Shown piece by piece: positions 1-6,861 of a stretch of DNA of 11,487 nucleotides (positions are counted from its first letter, which is position 1; each line of letters opens with the position of its first letter). The DNA is from CANHEE01 sp043777755 (GTDB taxonomy: Bacteria; Bacteroidota; Bacteroidia; Chitinophagales; Saprospiraceae). Where the stretch lies: assembly GCA_043777755.1 (NCBI GenBank), contig JAYWHK010000098.1, positions 1-11,487 of the forward strand, written 5' to 3'. The notes beneath the pieces were generated by a model. That model did no database searches. It saw only the letters and a program-made list of their open reading frames with translations, and had not been told where the DNA came from. A program made the position numbers and the translations under genes.

Positions 1-1
1 C

Positions 2-124
2 GTGGAAGACAACCTAAAATTATTCACCGATATTTTGCAACACCGTGAAAGTCAATGGCTTGAATGGATTGTTATTATTTTGATTTTGATTGAAGTGATT
101 AATGTACTGGTTTTTAGGCATTAA
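2..124 (+). CDS. C-terminal end of RMD1/YagE (DUF155)-like protein (partial)
   Basis: Only the last 40 codons are inside the window, open from the left edge to TAA at 122-124. The visible peptide starts VEDNLKLFTDILQHRES and continues with the acidic-aromatic WLEWIV followed by a single hydrophobic helix (IIILILIEVINVLVF), ending RH. An amphipathic helix followed by LEW and one C-terminal membrane helix is the usual end of the RMD1/Sif2/YagE (DUF155) family, whose biochemical role in bacteria is not known. The gene is convergent with the TolC-like gene on the other strand. The family call rests on about 40 residues and memory of the family, so it is likely but not certain. Confidence 0.6.
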   Translation: MEDNLKLFTDILQHRESQWLEWIVIILILIEVINVLVFRH

Positions 125-149
125 GGACATTTTTTTTTAGTTATCTAAT

Positions 150-222
150 GTTTGCTATTGTTTGGAATGGTTCTAACTAATTGAAAACCAAAACAATACA
201 ACAATTATAAACAATAGCAAAC
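150..222. repeat. 14-bp perfect inverted repeat between convergent genes
   Basis: GTTTGCTATTGTTT at 150-163 is exactly complementary to AAACAATAGCAAAC at 209-222, with a 45-nt loop. It lies between the stop of the RMD1-like gene and the stop of the TolC-like gene. A transcript from either strand could fold here, so it may act as a 3' end or a weak bidirectional terminator, although the loop is long and no clear U-tract follows the arms. Confidence 0.45.
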
Positions 223-244
223 TTTTAAAACAATGTACTTAGTT

Positions 245-1519
245 CTACTTTAAAAAATTTTTTTTTGGGTAAAAACTCATTGCGCCCGTCAAGTCCAAAT
301 AACGGACATATTCCGTGGTGATTTGATAGGCTATTTCAAGGCTACGCAACTGCATTTTTTTGATAGAAATCTTCAAATCCAGTACTTCCATTGGGCTTGT
401 TTGCTGCATCAATTTGGGGTTGTTCAGTAATTTTTGAATCAAACTTTCTTTGATGGACTTTTCGTTCAAGCGATAGGATTTCAAAAAATTTTCTATTCTA
501 ATCAATTGATTATCAGTACTTTTTTGTTGCAATTGTCGAGTCAAAATCGTATTTTGTTCATCTTCTTTCTGTTGCAAAGCAGCTTTGCTACGCTTCAAGT
601 TATTGTTGCTCGGAAGCGGAACAGTCAATCCCAAACGGAAGGCAATGTTATTAACAGCTTTGAACTTGGTCAGCGACACGGCATCATAAGCGGTGCGGTC
701 ATAACCCGCCTGAAAATAACTAAAAACGTTTCGGTCACGGGCATTTTCATACGCAGACTCAGCCGCAGAATACTTCATTTGTGCAAATCGTAGTGCAATG
801 TTTGGATGTAAAACAGCAGCATCGTTTTGCAAAGATTTAATGTTTTGCTCAATGCTATCAATTGTTATAAACGACTGATAATCAATCGTTAATTCATTTT
901 TTATTTTTAAAAATTGCTTGATTTTTTGTAAGTTGTAATTGAAATTATTTTCATAATCTATCAAAGCATTTCCTAAACTATTCTTGTCGTTTTCAGTATC
1001 CATCACATCTTTGACACGAACACTTTCTCCGTTGTCCAACATTATCCGCAAAACATCAGACTTTGAATTTAGCAGATTTGACAATTGGCTACGCTCGTCT
1101 AATAATTTTTTTTCATAAAAAAAATTTGTAAGACTTTGATAACGGTCAAGTAAGGCTTGGTGTATAAATACTTGATTCTGAACAGTATAGATGTTTATTT
1201 GCGCTGGCTTGATGGCTCTTTGCAAACGCATTTCACGAAAATTATTGGTGGCAAAACTAACAGCATAATAGTCTTCATTCCGCAGCCTACCATCTAAGGT
1301 ATCAGCCGTCGCATTTCCATTGATACCAAAACGAACATCAACTTTTCGGAGCAAAGGAAGGCGATAATTCAAATCTTCTGCAAAGATTTTAGTAGTCGCA
1401 TTGCTCTGTACCCTTTCATCGTTAAAAGCTGTCAAGAGTACATCTTCAATACTGGTCTTTTGCGCATAAATAATTGAAAATGAATATAATATAAAAAATA
1501 GAACGAATTTTTTTAGCAT
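245..1519 (-). CDS. TolC-like outer membrane efflux protein
   Basis: The 424-aa product starts with a signal peptide (MLKKF, hydrophobic stretch about 5-18, likely cleavage after YAQ at 18-20). The rest is mostly long amphipathic helices. The clearest family signature is at 238-302: HPNIALRFAQMKYSAAESAY, then a strand-like YFQAGYDR, then FRLGLTVPLP and a renewed helix (NNLKRSKAALQQKEDEQ). This is the second half-repeat of outer membrane factors, which form trimeric channels exporting drugs, metals or other substrates with an inner-membrane pump and a periplasmic adaptor. The first half-repeat (about 20-200) is more diverged. Length is slightly under the usual 430-480 aa. No pump or adaptor gene adjoins it here, so the substrate is unknown. 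ATG at 1519 is chosen because it gives the signal peptide. Confidence 0.65.
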   Translation of the reverse strand: MLKKFVLFFILYSFSIIYAQKTSIEDVLLTAFNDERVQSNATTKIFAEDLNYRLPLLRKVDVRFGINGNATADTLDGRLRNEDYYAVSFATNNFREMRLQRAIKPAQINIYTVQNQVFIHQALLDRYQSLTNFFYEKKLLDERSQLSNLLNSKSDVLRIMLDNGESVRVKDVMDTENDKNSLGNALIDYENNFNYNLQKIKQFLKIKNELTIDYQSFITIDSIEQNIKSLQNDAAVLHPNIALRFAQMKYSAAESAYENARDRNVFSYFQAGYDRTAYDAVSLTKFKAVNNIAFRLGLTVPLPSNNNLKRSKAALQQKEDEQNTILTRQLQQKSTDNQLIRIENFLKSYRLNEKSIKESLIQKLLNNPKLMQQTSPMEVLDLKISIKKMQLRSLEIAYQITTEYVRYLDLTGAMSFYPKKNFLK

Positions 1520-1590
1520 AGTGATTGTAAGACTTTGTAACGGCTAATTTAGCCCAATGCCACTTCCCTAAGGGTTAGTTTTTTCATTTT

Positions 1591-1875
1591 TTAAGTGATT
1601 GATTATCTGTATTTTATTGGATTTAAATCAAATCTTTATGTACTTAAAAACAGTATAGACTGACACAAATCAAAGTCTGCTACGCTTTTAGTAGGTTTTT
1701 GCATTGTAAGGGCGACTTTAGTCGCACACGCTACGTTGGCAAGCGTAGGAGGTGCGACTAAAGTCGCCCTTACAATGCAGCGAAGAAGCTATGTTTAAGT
1801 ACTATTTTTTCCAATAGATAATTTTTTGTTTTTTAAATAATTGATTATCAACATTTTACTTGTTTTAAATCAAAT
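1591..1875. repeat. Imperfect 43-nt direct repeat flanking a palindrome
   Basis: Bases 1591-1633 and 1833-1875 align without gaps at 35 of 43 positions. Shared blocks are ATTGATTATC, ATTTTA and TTTAAATCAAAT. The pair flanks the palindrome at 1700-1779. A shorter 9-bp inverted pair, GTACTTAAA at 1640-1648 and TTTAAGTAC at 1794-1802, is nested inside. The stretch has no coding capacity; it is the region upstream of the TolC-like gene and downstream of the membrane-protein gene. Confidence 0.55.
1700..1779. repeat. 28-bp perfect palindrome (REP-like hairpin)
   Basis: The arms 1700-1727 and 1752-1779 are perfectly complementary over 28 bp, with a 24-nt loop that itself holds a CTACG/CGTAG pair (1731-1735 and 1744-1748). 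Each arm contains its own short palindrome, GCGAC-TTTA-GTCGC. It is far more GC-rich than the surrounding DNA, which suggests a dispersed palindromic repeat rather than a terminator, because no T-tract follows. It lies about 180 bp upstream of the TolC-like start codon. Confidence 0.65.
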
Positions 1876-1927
1876 TAAGGATTTTCAGTAACAAAGGTAG
1901 ATCTTATTTTTGATTAAATTAAAAAAA

Positions 1928-2476
1928 TCAACTTTTTGGATAAAAACAATCAAAACCAAGTAAGCCTTTTCTGAATACCAAAGGCATTTCATTGTTTATA
2001 AATTGCTCATAATCATTGATTTGTGCGATACGCAAACGCTCCAATTTGTCTTCTTTTTTAAAAAAAACATGGTAGCCAGTTGGCTCTAACTTTTCGCCAG
2101 CCATTAAGCCACCTCTTGCTTTGATAAAAGGTTGAATGTCTTGAATCAAGACCATTTCATTGCGATAAGGGGAAAAACTAATCAAATAATTGACATTAAA
2201 AGACAAGATAAAACAAGTAATCATCGAAACGACAATGCAGGTTGCATAGAGCTTATATTGCTCAAATTCATCGTAATCAAACTTTGATTTATCTTTGTTT
2301 TGTGCGGTGTCATCATTTTTTTTTGCGATAAAAAATCCTAAAATTGCACCAATCAAAAGTGCAGAAACTCCAAGGAGTGTGGCATTGAAAGTGTTGCTGT
2401 AAATGTTCAGCGGAACGGCTCGAATGCCTAAAATAATCAGTAATAGTAGATTGAGTGTAATTAAGACTAACTTCAT
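1928..2476 (-). CDS. Unrecognised three-helix membrane protein
   Basis: I do not recognise a family for this 182-aa product. Three hydrophobic segments are visible: about 2-20 (starting MKLVLITLNLLLLIILG, which could also be an uncleaved signal anchor), about 34-51 (LLGVSALLIGAILGFFIA), and about 75-98 (YATCIVVSMITCFILSF). A charged loop (52-74, NDDTAQNKDKSKFDYDEFEQ) separates helices 2 and 3. The last 80 residues are soluble and mixed alpha/beta in character, with GYHVFFKKEDKLERLRI near 134-150. It is transcribed towards the TolC-like gene but is separated from it by about 400 bp of repeats, so the two are probably not co-transcribed. The start at 2476 is the ATG preceding the first helix. 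Confidence 0.6.
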   Translation of the reverse strand: MKLVLITLNLLLLIILGIRAVPLNIYSNTFNATLLGVSALLIGAILGFFIAKKNDDTAQNKDKSKFDYDEFEQYKLYATCIVVSMITCFILSFNVNYLISFSPYRNEMVLIQDIQPFIKARGGLMAGEKLEPTGYHVFFKKEDKLERLRIAQINDYEQFINNEMPLVFRKGLLGFDCFYPKS

Positions 2477-2646
2477 TGTTGTGTGTGAAAGTGTTTTGTT
2501 AATGTGATTTATCTCTGTTGCGTTTCCTTAACGTTAATATGTCACAAAGGTTGTATAATATTATAAAAAATTAGTATATAATTAAGAAAAATTCTTAGTT
2601 TATTAATTTTTTTCTAACTTATGAAAGATAAGTCGTTGAAAATCAA

Positions 2647-2654
2647 TAATTTTG
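2647..2654 (+). promoter_or_regulatory. Possible -7 element for the TIR gene
   Basis: TAATTTTG at 2647-2654 matches the Bacteroidota -7 consensus TAnnTTTG exactly and lies 15 nt before the TIR start codon. No TTTG or TTG sits at the usual spacing of about 19 nt upstream, so this is only half a promoter by sequence. Confidence 0.3.
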
Positions 2655-2669
2655 TCCATAAAATAAAAA

Positions 2670-3206
2670 ATGAAAAAAAATCTAAGTTCCAAAAGTAAAG
2701 TTTCACCAAATATAAGTAAAAAACCGATGTCAATATCACCAAGTATTCCAATTTTTATTTCGTACTCACACAAAGACGAAGACTACAAAGATGCGTTAAT
2801 TGAGCAACTCTCTCCGCTGCGCCGCAGTGGTTTGATAGATGCTTGGGAAGACCGAGAAATTGTCGCTGGCGAAGAATGGAACGATGCCATTTTTGCCAAC
2901 TTGAATAAAGCAAAAGTCGTTTTACTTTTGGTCAGCAGTGCTTTTATCAACTCTAATTTTTGTATGGACAAAGAATTAGCCGCTGCGATGGAACGTCACA
3001 AAAAAGGGGAATGTATTGTAGTGCCTATCATTATTCGTCCTTGCGATTTTAGCGATATGCCTTTTGCGAAGTTTCAAGCAGTTCCCAAAAATGCAAAACC
3101 TATTAGCAAATGGGACGACGAAGATGAAGCGTGGCTCGATGTGGTCAAAAAATTAAAAATAGCGATTGAGGCTATAGTCGTAAGTCAAAAAGTCAGTAAG
3201 TCGTAA
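2670..3206 (+). CDS. Stand-alone TIR-domain protein
   Basis: The 178-aa product has a basic, serine-rich N-terminal extension (1-25) followed by one TIR domain filling about 27-168. Family landmarks are all present: the box-1 strand IPIFISYSHKDEDY (27-39), WEDREIVAGEEW (59-70), the strand VVLLLVSSAFINS (83-95), and CMDKEL (98-103). E102 falls where the catalytic glutamate of NAD-cleaving TIR domains lies. Later landmarks are VVPIIIRPCDF (117-127) and WDDEDEAW (148-155). Bacterial TIR domains of this kind commonly hydrolyse NAD+ or make signal molecules from it in anti-phage defence, usually with a partner sensor domain. Here no sensor domain or neighbouring effector gene is visible. NADase activity is inferred from the motifs. 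M20 is an alternative start that would remove most of the basic extension. Confidence 0.85.
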   Translation: MKKNLSSKSKVSPNISKKPMSISPSIPIFISYSHKDEDYKDALIEQLSPLRRSGLIDAWEDREIVAGEEWNDAIFANLNKAKVVLLLVSSAFINSNFCMDKELAAAMERHKKGECIVVPIIIRPCDFSDMPFAKFQAVPKNAKPISKWDDEDEAWLDVVKKLKIAIEAIVVSQKVSKS

Positions 3207-3264
3207 GTCTTTTAACTTATTGGTTCACAATAGTTTATAATATTTCGAGGTATTGATTATCTCT

Positions 3265-3569
3265 CTTAAAGTGAATGTCACTAAGCTAAGGATTTTAAAA
3301 ATGTGTTGCTTCGCAAAAGACTTGAATAGCACTTTCTTATGCCCTCACCCTATTCCGAAGGAATCCCTTTGGGAAAGGGAATGACTCTTAAATGTATTGT
3401 TTATTTGTTTTCAGCAATAAAAAACAATCGTTTTATTGCTGAAAACTGGAAAGATTCACTTTTTTTGTCTGAGTTCCCTTTAGGGTAAGGGCATCAGAAA
3501 GTAAATTTAGGTTGTTGAGCAAAGCATTTAAAGCCAAATTCCTTAGCTTAATGACATCTCCCTTAAAGT
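3265..3569. mobile_element. MITE-like nested palindromic element
   Basis: About 300 bp without coding capacity, built as three nested inverted repeats. Outer arms: 3275-3297 and 3536-3557, with terminal motif ATGTCAYTAAGCTAAGG. Middle arms: 3331-3351 and 3482-3502, matching at 19 of 21 positions, with a GCCCT-ACCCT core. Centre: a perfect 16-bp hairpin, 3407-3422 with 3431-3446 and an 8-nt loop. An 8-nt direct repeat CTTAAAGT (3265-3272 and 3562-3569) borders it and could be a target duplication, although its offset from the two outer arms differs (2 versus 4 nt). A further copy of the terminal motif lies at 11396-11418. This fits a non-autonomous transposon relic inserted 24 bp upstream of the esterase start. 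Confidence 0.55.
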
Positions 3570-3593
3570 ACTCATAAAAAATAGTAAAAAAAA

Positions 3594-4988
3594 ATGAAAA
3601 AAAATACATTAACATTCTTATTTCTCTTACTTTTCACCTGTCTTTTTGGACAATTGACCATTACCGTAAGCGAAATTCCAAGCAATACTCCAGCTTCGGA
3701 CAAAGTCTATATCGCAGGAAACTTCAACGCTTGGAGTCCGTCCGCTACCGAATTGGTGAAGAAAAGTGATGGTTCGTATAGCGTTACGCTCAATCCTAAC
3801 GCAGGAACTGTCGAGTACAAATATACCCGTGGCACATGGGCGAGCGTGGAAGGAAATGCCAATGGTACTTTTTTAGCCAATAGAAAAATAAATTACGCTG
3901 GCTCTGCGCAAAGTGTTGATAATAAAATACTTACATGGGAAGATAAAGGCATCAGCGGCGGTGGAACAAATCCAAATAGCAGTGCTGCGAGCAATGTAAA
4001 AATCATAAAAACAGATTTTTTCATGCCACAATTTAACCGTTATCGTCGAATTTGGGTTTGTTTCCCAAAAGATTATGATAGCAATTTGACAAAAAAATAT
4101 CCTGTCATGTATTTGCACGATGGGCAGAATTTGTTTGACAAAACTACTTCTTTTTCAGGAGAATGGAAAGTCGATGAAACCTTAAATACGCTTTTTGACC
4201 AAGGTGATAAAGGTTGTATCGTCGTCGGGATTGACAACGGTGGAGCAAACCGCATCGCTGAATATACGCCTTATGTAAATGCAAAATACGGTGGTGGCGA
4301 TGGTGAAAAATATGTAGATTTTCTGATTTCAACGCTAAAACCTTACATTGACCAAAATTACAGAACACTCAGCGATAGGGAAAATACAGGCATTGGAGGT
4401 TCATCATTGGGTGGTTTGATTTCATTTTATGCTGCGATGAAAAACCAAAATGTATATGGAAAAGCCTTGATTTTTTCGCCATCATTTTGGTGGAACAATG
4501 CTATTTACAGCTTGGTACAAACGGAAGGAAAAAAGGAAAATATGAAAATATTTCTCATGGCTGGCGGCAGCGAAGAAGCAGATGATGATGTGGTAATAAA
4601 AACACAAAAAATGTACGACGATTTGCTTGCAAAAGGTTTTTCTTCGTCTGAAATAAAATTTGCAACGCATGAAGATGGACAACATTCTGAATGGTATTGG
4701 GCGAGAGAATTTGGAGCTGCGTACAAATGGCTTTGGTCGAGTACTGTGTCTGCAAAAGAAGCACAAATCATTGATTTTCAATTATTTCCAAATCCTGCAA
4801 CGCATTTTTTGACCATACAATTTTCCAAAAAAGAAAGCGTGAACGCTGAAATTTTTGGCATAGACGGCAAACGTTATTTATCCCAAACTGTGCAATCAAA
4901 TGACCGTATTAATATTTCAACGTTGGGAAAAGGTCAATATTTTTTAGTGGTAAAAAATGGAGAAAGAAAAGCATTTGTAGTGAAATAA
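3594..4988 (+). CDS. Secreted esterase: starch-binding-like domain, esterase-D hydrolase, T9SS sorting domain
   Basis: The 464-aa product has four parts. A signal peptide covers 1-20 (MKKN then a hydrophobic run, cleavage near FGQ). Residues about 21-116 resemble a CBM48/CBM20-type E-set domain (VYIAGNFNAWSP at 38-49, YKYTRGTW at 75-82). Residues about 135-382 are an alpha/beta-hydrolase of the esterase-D/Fes type, with VMYLHDGQNLFD at 171-182, the nucleophile elbow GGSSLGG with S271, a likely acid in GGSEE (324-328), and H364 in GQHSEW. Residues about 392-464 are a Por/type IX sorting domain (FQLFPNPAT, then GKGQYFLVV). It should cross the inner membrane by Sec and be exported by T9SS. Relatives cleave esters such as feruloyl, acetyl or siderophore esters; the substrate here is unknown. 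The gene has no operon partner. Confidence 0.85.
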   Translation: MKKNTLTFLFLLLFTCLFGQLTITVSEIPSNTPASDKVYIAGNFNAWSPSATELVKKSDGSYSVTLNPNAGTVEYKYTRGTWASVEGNANGTFLANRKINYAGSAQSVDNKILTWEDKGISGGGTNPNSSAASNVKIIKTDFFMPQFNRYRRIWVCFPKDYDSNLTKKYPVMYLHDGQNLFDKTTSFSGEWKVDETLNTLFDQGDKGCIVVGIDNGGANRIAEYTPYVNAKYGGGDGEKYVDFLISTLKPYIDQNYRTLSDRENTGIGGSSLGGLISFYAAMKNQNVYGKALIFSPSFWWNNAIYSLVQTEGKKENMKIFLMAGGSEEADDDVVIKTQKMYDDLLAKGFSSSEIKFATHEDGQHSEWYWAREFGAAYKWLWSSTVSAKEAQIIDFQLFPNPATHFLTIQFSKKESVNAEIFGIDGKRYLSQTVQSNDRINISTLGKGQYFLVVKNGERKAFVVK

Positions 4989-5019
4989 GATAACTATTTA
5001 CCACTCTTGTAACTTTTCA

Positions 5020-5106
5020 CCACGGAGAAACGGAGAACACTGAGTTTGACAAAAAAGTTAGCCTTTGGCTAATTTTTTTGTCTCCGTGACCTCTGTTTCT
5101 CCGTGG
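5020..5106. repeat. Palindromic ACGGAGAAACGGAG-type repeat with terminator-like core
   Basis: CCACGGAGAAAC at 5020-5031 pairs exactly with 5095-5106. At the centre 5048-5063 pairs with 5067-5082 (15 of 16, the exception being G-U compatible) across a 3-nt loop, giving a stem with A- and T-rich flanks. The element begins about 30 bp after the esterase stop codon and may terminate its transcript. The outer sequence resembles a widely scattered short repeat type and is probably not specific to this locus. Confidence 0.55.
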
Positions 5107-5211
5107 TAAAAAATAAAAAATCTTCGATTTTTTCGACGCTAAACAGTTACGAATTAGGTAATAAGAAAAACCAACACACTGATTTACAAGTATTTACACA
5201 ATTATTTATTA

Positions 5212-5251
5212 AAAAAAATCCTCGAAGCACTTCTACTTCGAGGATTTTTTT
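5212..5251. terminator. Bidirectional intrinsic terminator
   Basis: A perfect 16-bp stem (5212-5227 with 5236-5251, loop CACTTCTA) has the core ATCCTCGAAG and A/T runs on its outer sides, so it reads as hairpin plus U-tract on both strands. It lies between the convergent esterase and response-regulator genes and includes part of the latter's TAA stop codon. Confidence 0.85.
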
Positions 5252-6488
5252 ATTCATTTTCAAAATATTCAATCAGTGTTTCTACGCTAATTTCATTCTC
5301 GTCTGTTAAACAAACCAATGCGTAAATACAGCTGCTAAGGTGACGAATATTGCCTGTCCAATTGTGATTGACCAATTTCTCCATGACTCCTTCGGCGAAA
5401 GTACAAGGCTCTAATTTTTCTTTTTCACACCAATATTCCAAGAAAAAATCCACCAACATTGGAATATCTTCTTTGCGTTCATTCAACGAAGGCACACGCA
5501 CTTCTATTTGCTTGATACGACGGTAAAAATCTTCTCGGAATGAACCTTCAGCAACAGCAGCTTTTAAGTTTCGGTTAGTGGCAGTGATCAAGCGAATATC
5601 CAAATCAACTTCTTTGGTTTCACCAACAGGTAAAACCTTCTTCGACTCCAAAACACGCAATAAAGCCATTTGCATTTCATTCGAGATATTTCCGATTTCA
5701 TCTAAAAATAAAGTGCCTTTGTTTGCAGCACGAATCAATCCAATTTCATGTTGTTCAGAACCCGTATAAGAACCTCTTTTGCTACCAAACAATAAACTTT
5801 CAAGCAAAGTTGCTTGTACTCCACCACAATTGATGGCAATAAAAGGCCCATTTGCACGTTCACTTTGATTGTGAATAGACCTTGCCACCAACTCTTTTCC
5901 AGTACCATTTTCACCAGTAATGAGAATCGAAATGCCTTTTTTTGCCAATTTAGTAATTTGTTTTTTGACTTTTTCTAAGGCTTCGGATTGACCAATCATC
6001 TCAGAATCAGCCACTACAGTTTCCACCGCTTTGTTAAAACCACGACCTCTTCCTCGAGTAGCATGACTGCCGCCGCCACTGAGTAATTTTCGTTGGTCGT
6101 CCATGATGCTATCGTGTTGTGTTTTGATGCGAGTCCGAATATCAATCAAGTCAATACTACCACTTTTTTCGATGTAATCCACCGCACCCATTTTGATGGT
6201 ATCAGCGGCTTGCGAAGGCGAAGAATTGGCTGAAAAGATAATTACTTTGGTTGGAAGTGTCCGATTCTGAATGTCTTTTAAGATGGTAAATCCGCTAATA
6301 TGAGGCAGATGCAAATCCAAAAGCACTAAATCAAAAACACTTTTTCTCAATACTTCCATGGCATCTGAACCCGTATTTGATTTTTGGATAAACCAATTTT
6401 CAGGTTCAAAAATGGCAGCAAGTTGATGGCATAACGCTTGATTGTCGTCCACTATCAGCAGACGAAACGGGAGGTAATTCCTACTCAT
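5250..6488 (-). CDS. NtrC-type response regulator with sigma-54 AAA+ domain and no Fis HTH
   Basis: The 412-aa product has a receiver domain (about 8-125) with acidic pair D14-D15, phospho-acceptor D58 in LLDLHLP, S86 and K108. A glycine/arginine linker (137-151, GGGSHATRGRGRGF) follows. The AAA+ domain (about 160-395) has Walker A GENGTGK at 192-198, Walker B GTLFLDEIG with D263-E264, and the arginine region FREDFYRRI. The sigma-54 contact loop reads GSYTGS (239-244) where GAFTGA is usual. The protein ends about 30 residues after WTGNIRHL, so the C-terminal Fis-like DNA-binding domain of NtrC proteins is missing. Because the stop codon overlaps a strong terminator, this looks like a natural end rather than a frameshift. 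No histidine kinase gene is adjacent. Confidence 0.9.
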   Translation of the reverse strand: MSRNYLPFRLLIVDDNQALCHQLAAIFEPENWFIQKSNTGSDAMEVLRKSVFDLVLLDLHLPHISGFTILKDIQNRTLPTKVIIFSANSSPSQAADTIKMGAVDYIEKSGSIDLIDIRTRIKTQHDSIMDDQRKLLSGGGSHATRGRGRGFNKAVETVVADSEMIGQSEALEKVKKQITKLAKKGISILITGENGTGKELVARSIHNQSERANGPFIAINCGGVQATLLESLLFGSKRGSYTGSEQHEIGLIRAANKGTLFLDEIGNISNEMQMALLRVLESKKVLPVGETKEVDLDIRLITATNRNLKAAVAEGSFREDFYRRIKQIEVRVPSLNERKEDIPMLVDFFLEYWCEKEKLEPCTFAEGVMEKLVNHNWTGNIRHLSSCIYALVCLTDENEISVETLIEYFENE

Positions 6489-6581
6489 GGGATAAAAAAT
6501 TTGTACTGTGTGTTTGATGCACAGTGGTTTCCTAATAGTCTATAATCTATGTGTTGTTTGTCCTTATATGTTAAGGAAATG

Positions 6582-6589
6582 CAAAGATA
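6582..6589 (-). promoter_or_regulatory. Likely -7 element for the response-regulator gene
   Basis: On the minus strand TATCTTTG (6589 to 6582) matches TAnnTTTG. TTTA at 6612-6609, 19 nt upstream, is one base off the -33 TTTG. Transcription would start about 85-90 nt before the ATG at 6488. Two small palindromes lie in the predicted leader: TCCTTA-TATGT-TAAGGA at 6561-6577 and ACTGTG/CACAGT at 6505-6525. Either could be an operator. Confidence 0.45.
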
Positions 6590-6723
6590 AGTGTTTTTAT
6601 TTAATATGTAAATAGCTGTAATAAAATATTTTGTAAATATTTTATTTTATTATGTAAAAAATAGAAAATATTGGTAGGATTTTTATAAAATAGTTTTGCT
6701 ACCATGCTTACGCTAAATTAAAC

Positions 6724-6765
6724 GAACAAACCTCGTATGTCTTTTTAGACTTACGAGGTTTGTTC
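6724..6765. terminator. Hairpin, possible terminator of the nucleotidyltransferase cassette
   Basis: Bases 6724-6741 and 6748-6765 pair at 17 of 18 positions around a 6-nt loop. On the minus strand this is about 100 nt downstream of the nucleotidyltransferase stop codon and before the response-regulator promoter. The following T-tract is short (TTTAATTT), so terminator activity is plausible rather than clear. Confidence 0.45.
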
Positions 6766-6820
6766 TGATAGAAAGTAATACTTGGCTGCTTCGCATAACT
6801 TTGAAGTTTTGGCTTTTGAA

Positions 6821-6857
6821 GCCCCAATCCTGCCTAAAAAGGACGTGGGTCTAAAAG
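6821..6857 (-). repeat. Solitary degenerate CRISPR repeat
   Basis: This 37-nt stretch matches the main array's repeat at 34 of 37 positions, with an unbroken 33-nt identity at 6824-6856. The three differences are CC for TT at positions 2-3 and G for T at position 37, all at the ends. It has the same orientation as the main array, about 680 bp beyond its last repeat. It begins 4 nt after the stop codon of the nucleotidyltransferase gene and overlaps a small GGCTT-TTG-AAGCC hairpin (6811-6823). Decayed ends are typical of a leader-distal terminal repeat. Confidence 0.9.
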
Positions 6858-6861
6858 GAGC

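Noticed and set aside
434..793. 119-codon plus-strand frame
   Set aside because: It is antisense to the TolC-like gene, with no family resemblance; the minus-strand product has a signal peptide and efflux-protein motifs.
1736..1754. Sigma-54 promoter candidate TTGGCAAGCG near the hairpin
   Set aside because: The GG and GC dinucleotides do not have the required 10-bp spacing.
1892..1899. Minus-strand TACCTTTG as the promoter of the TolC-like gene
   Set aside because: It is about 370 bp from the start codon, with a large hairpin in between and no -33 element at a normal distance; kept only as a remark.
4144..4781. Several minus-strand frames under the esterase gene
   Set aside because: Low-complexity antisense peptides opposite a clear hydrolase coding sequence.
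5103..5309. 68-codon plus-strand frame
   Set aside because: It crosses a palindrome and an intrinsic terminator and enters the response-regulator gene antisense; no coding character.
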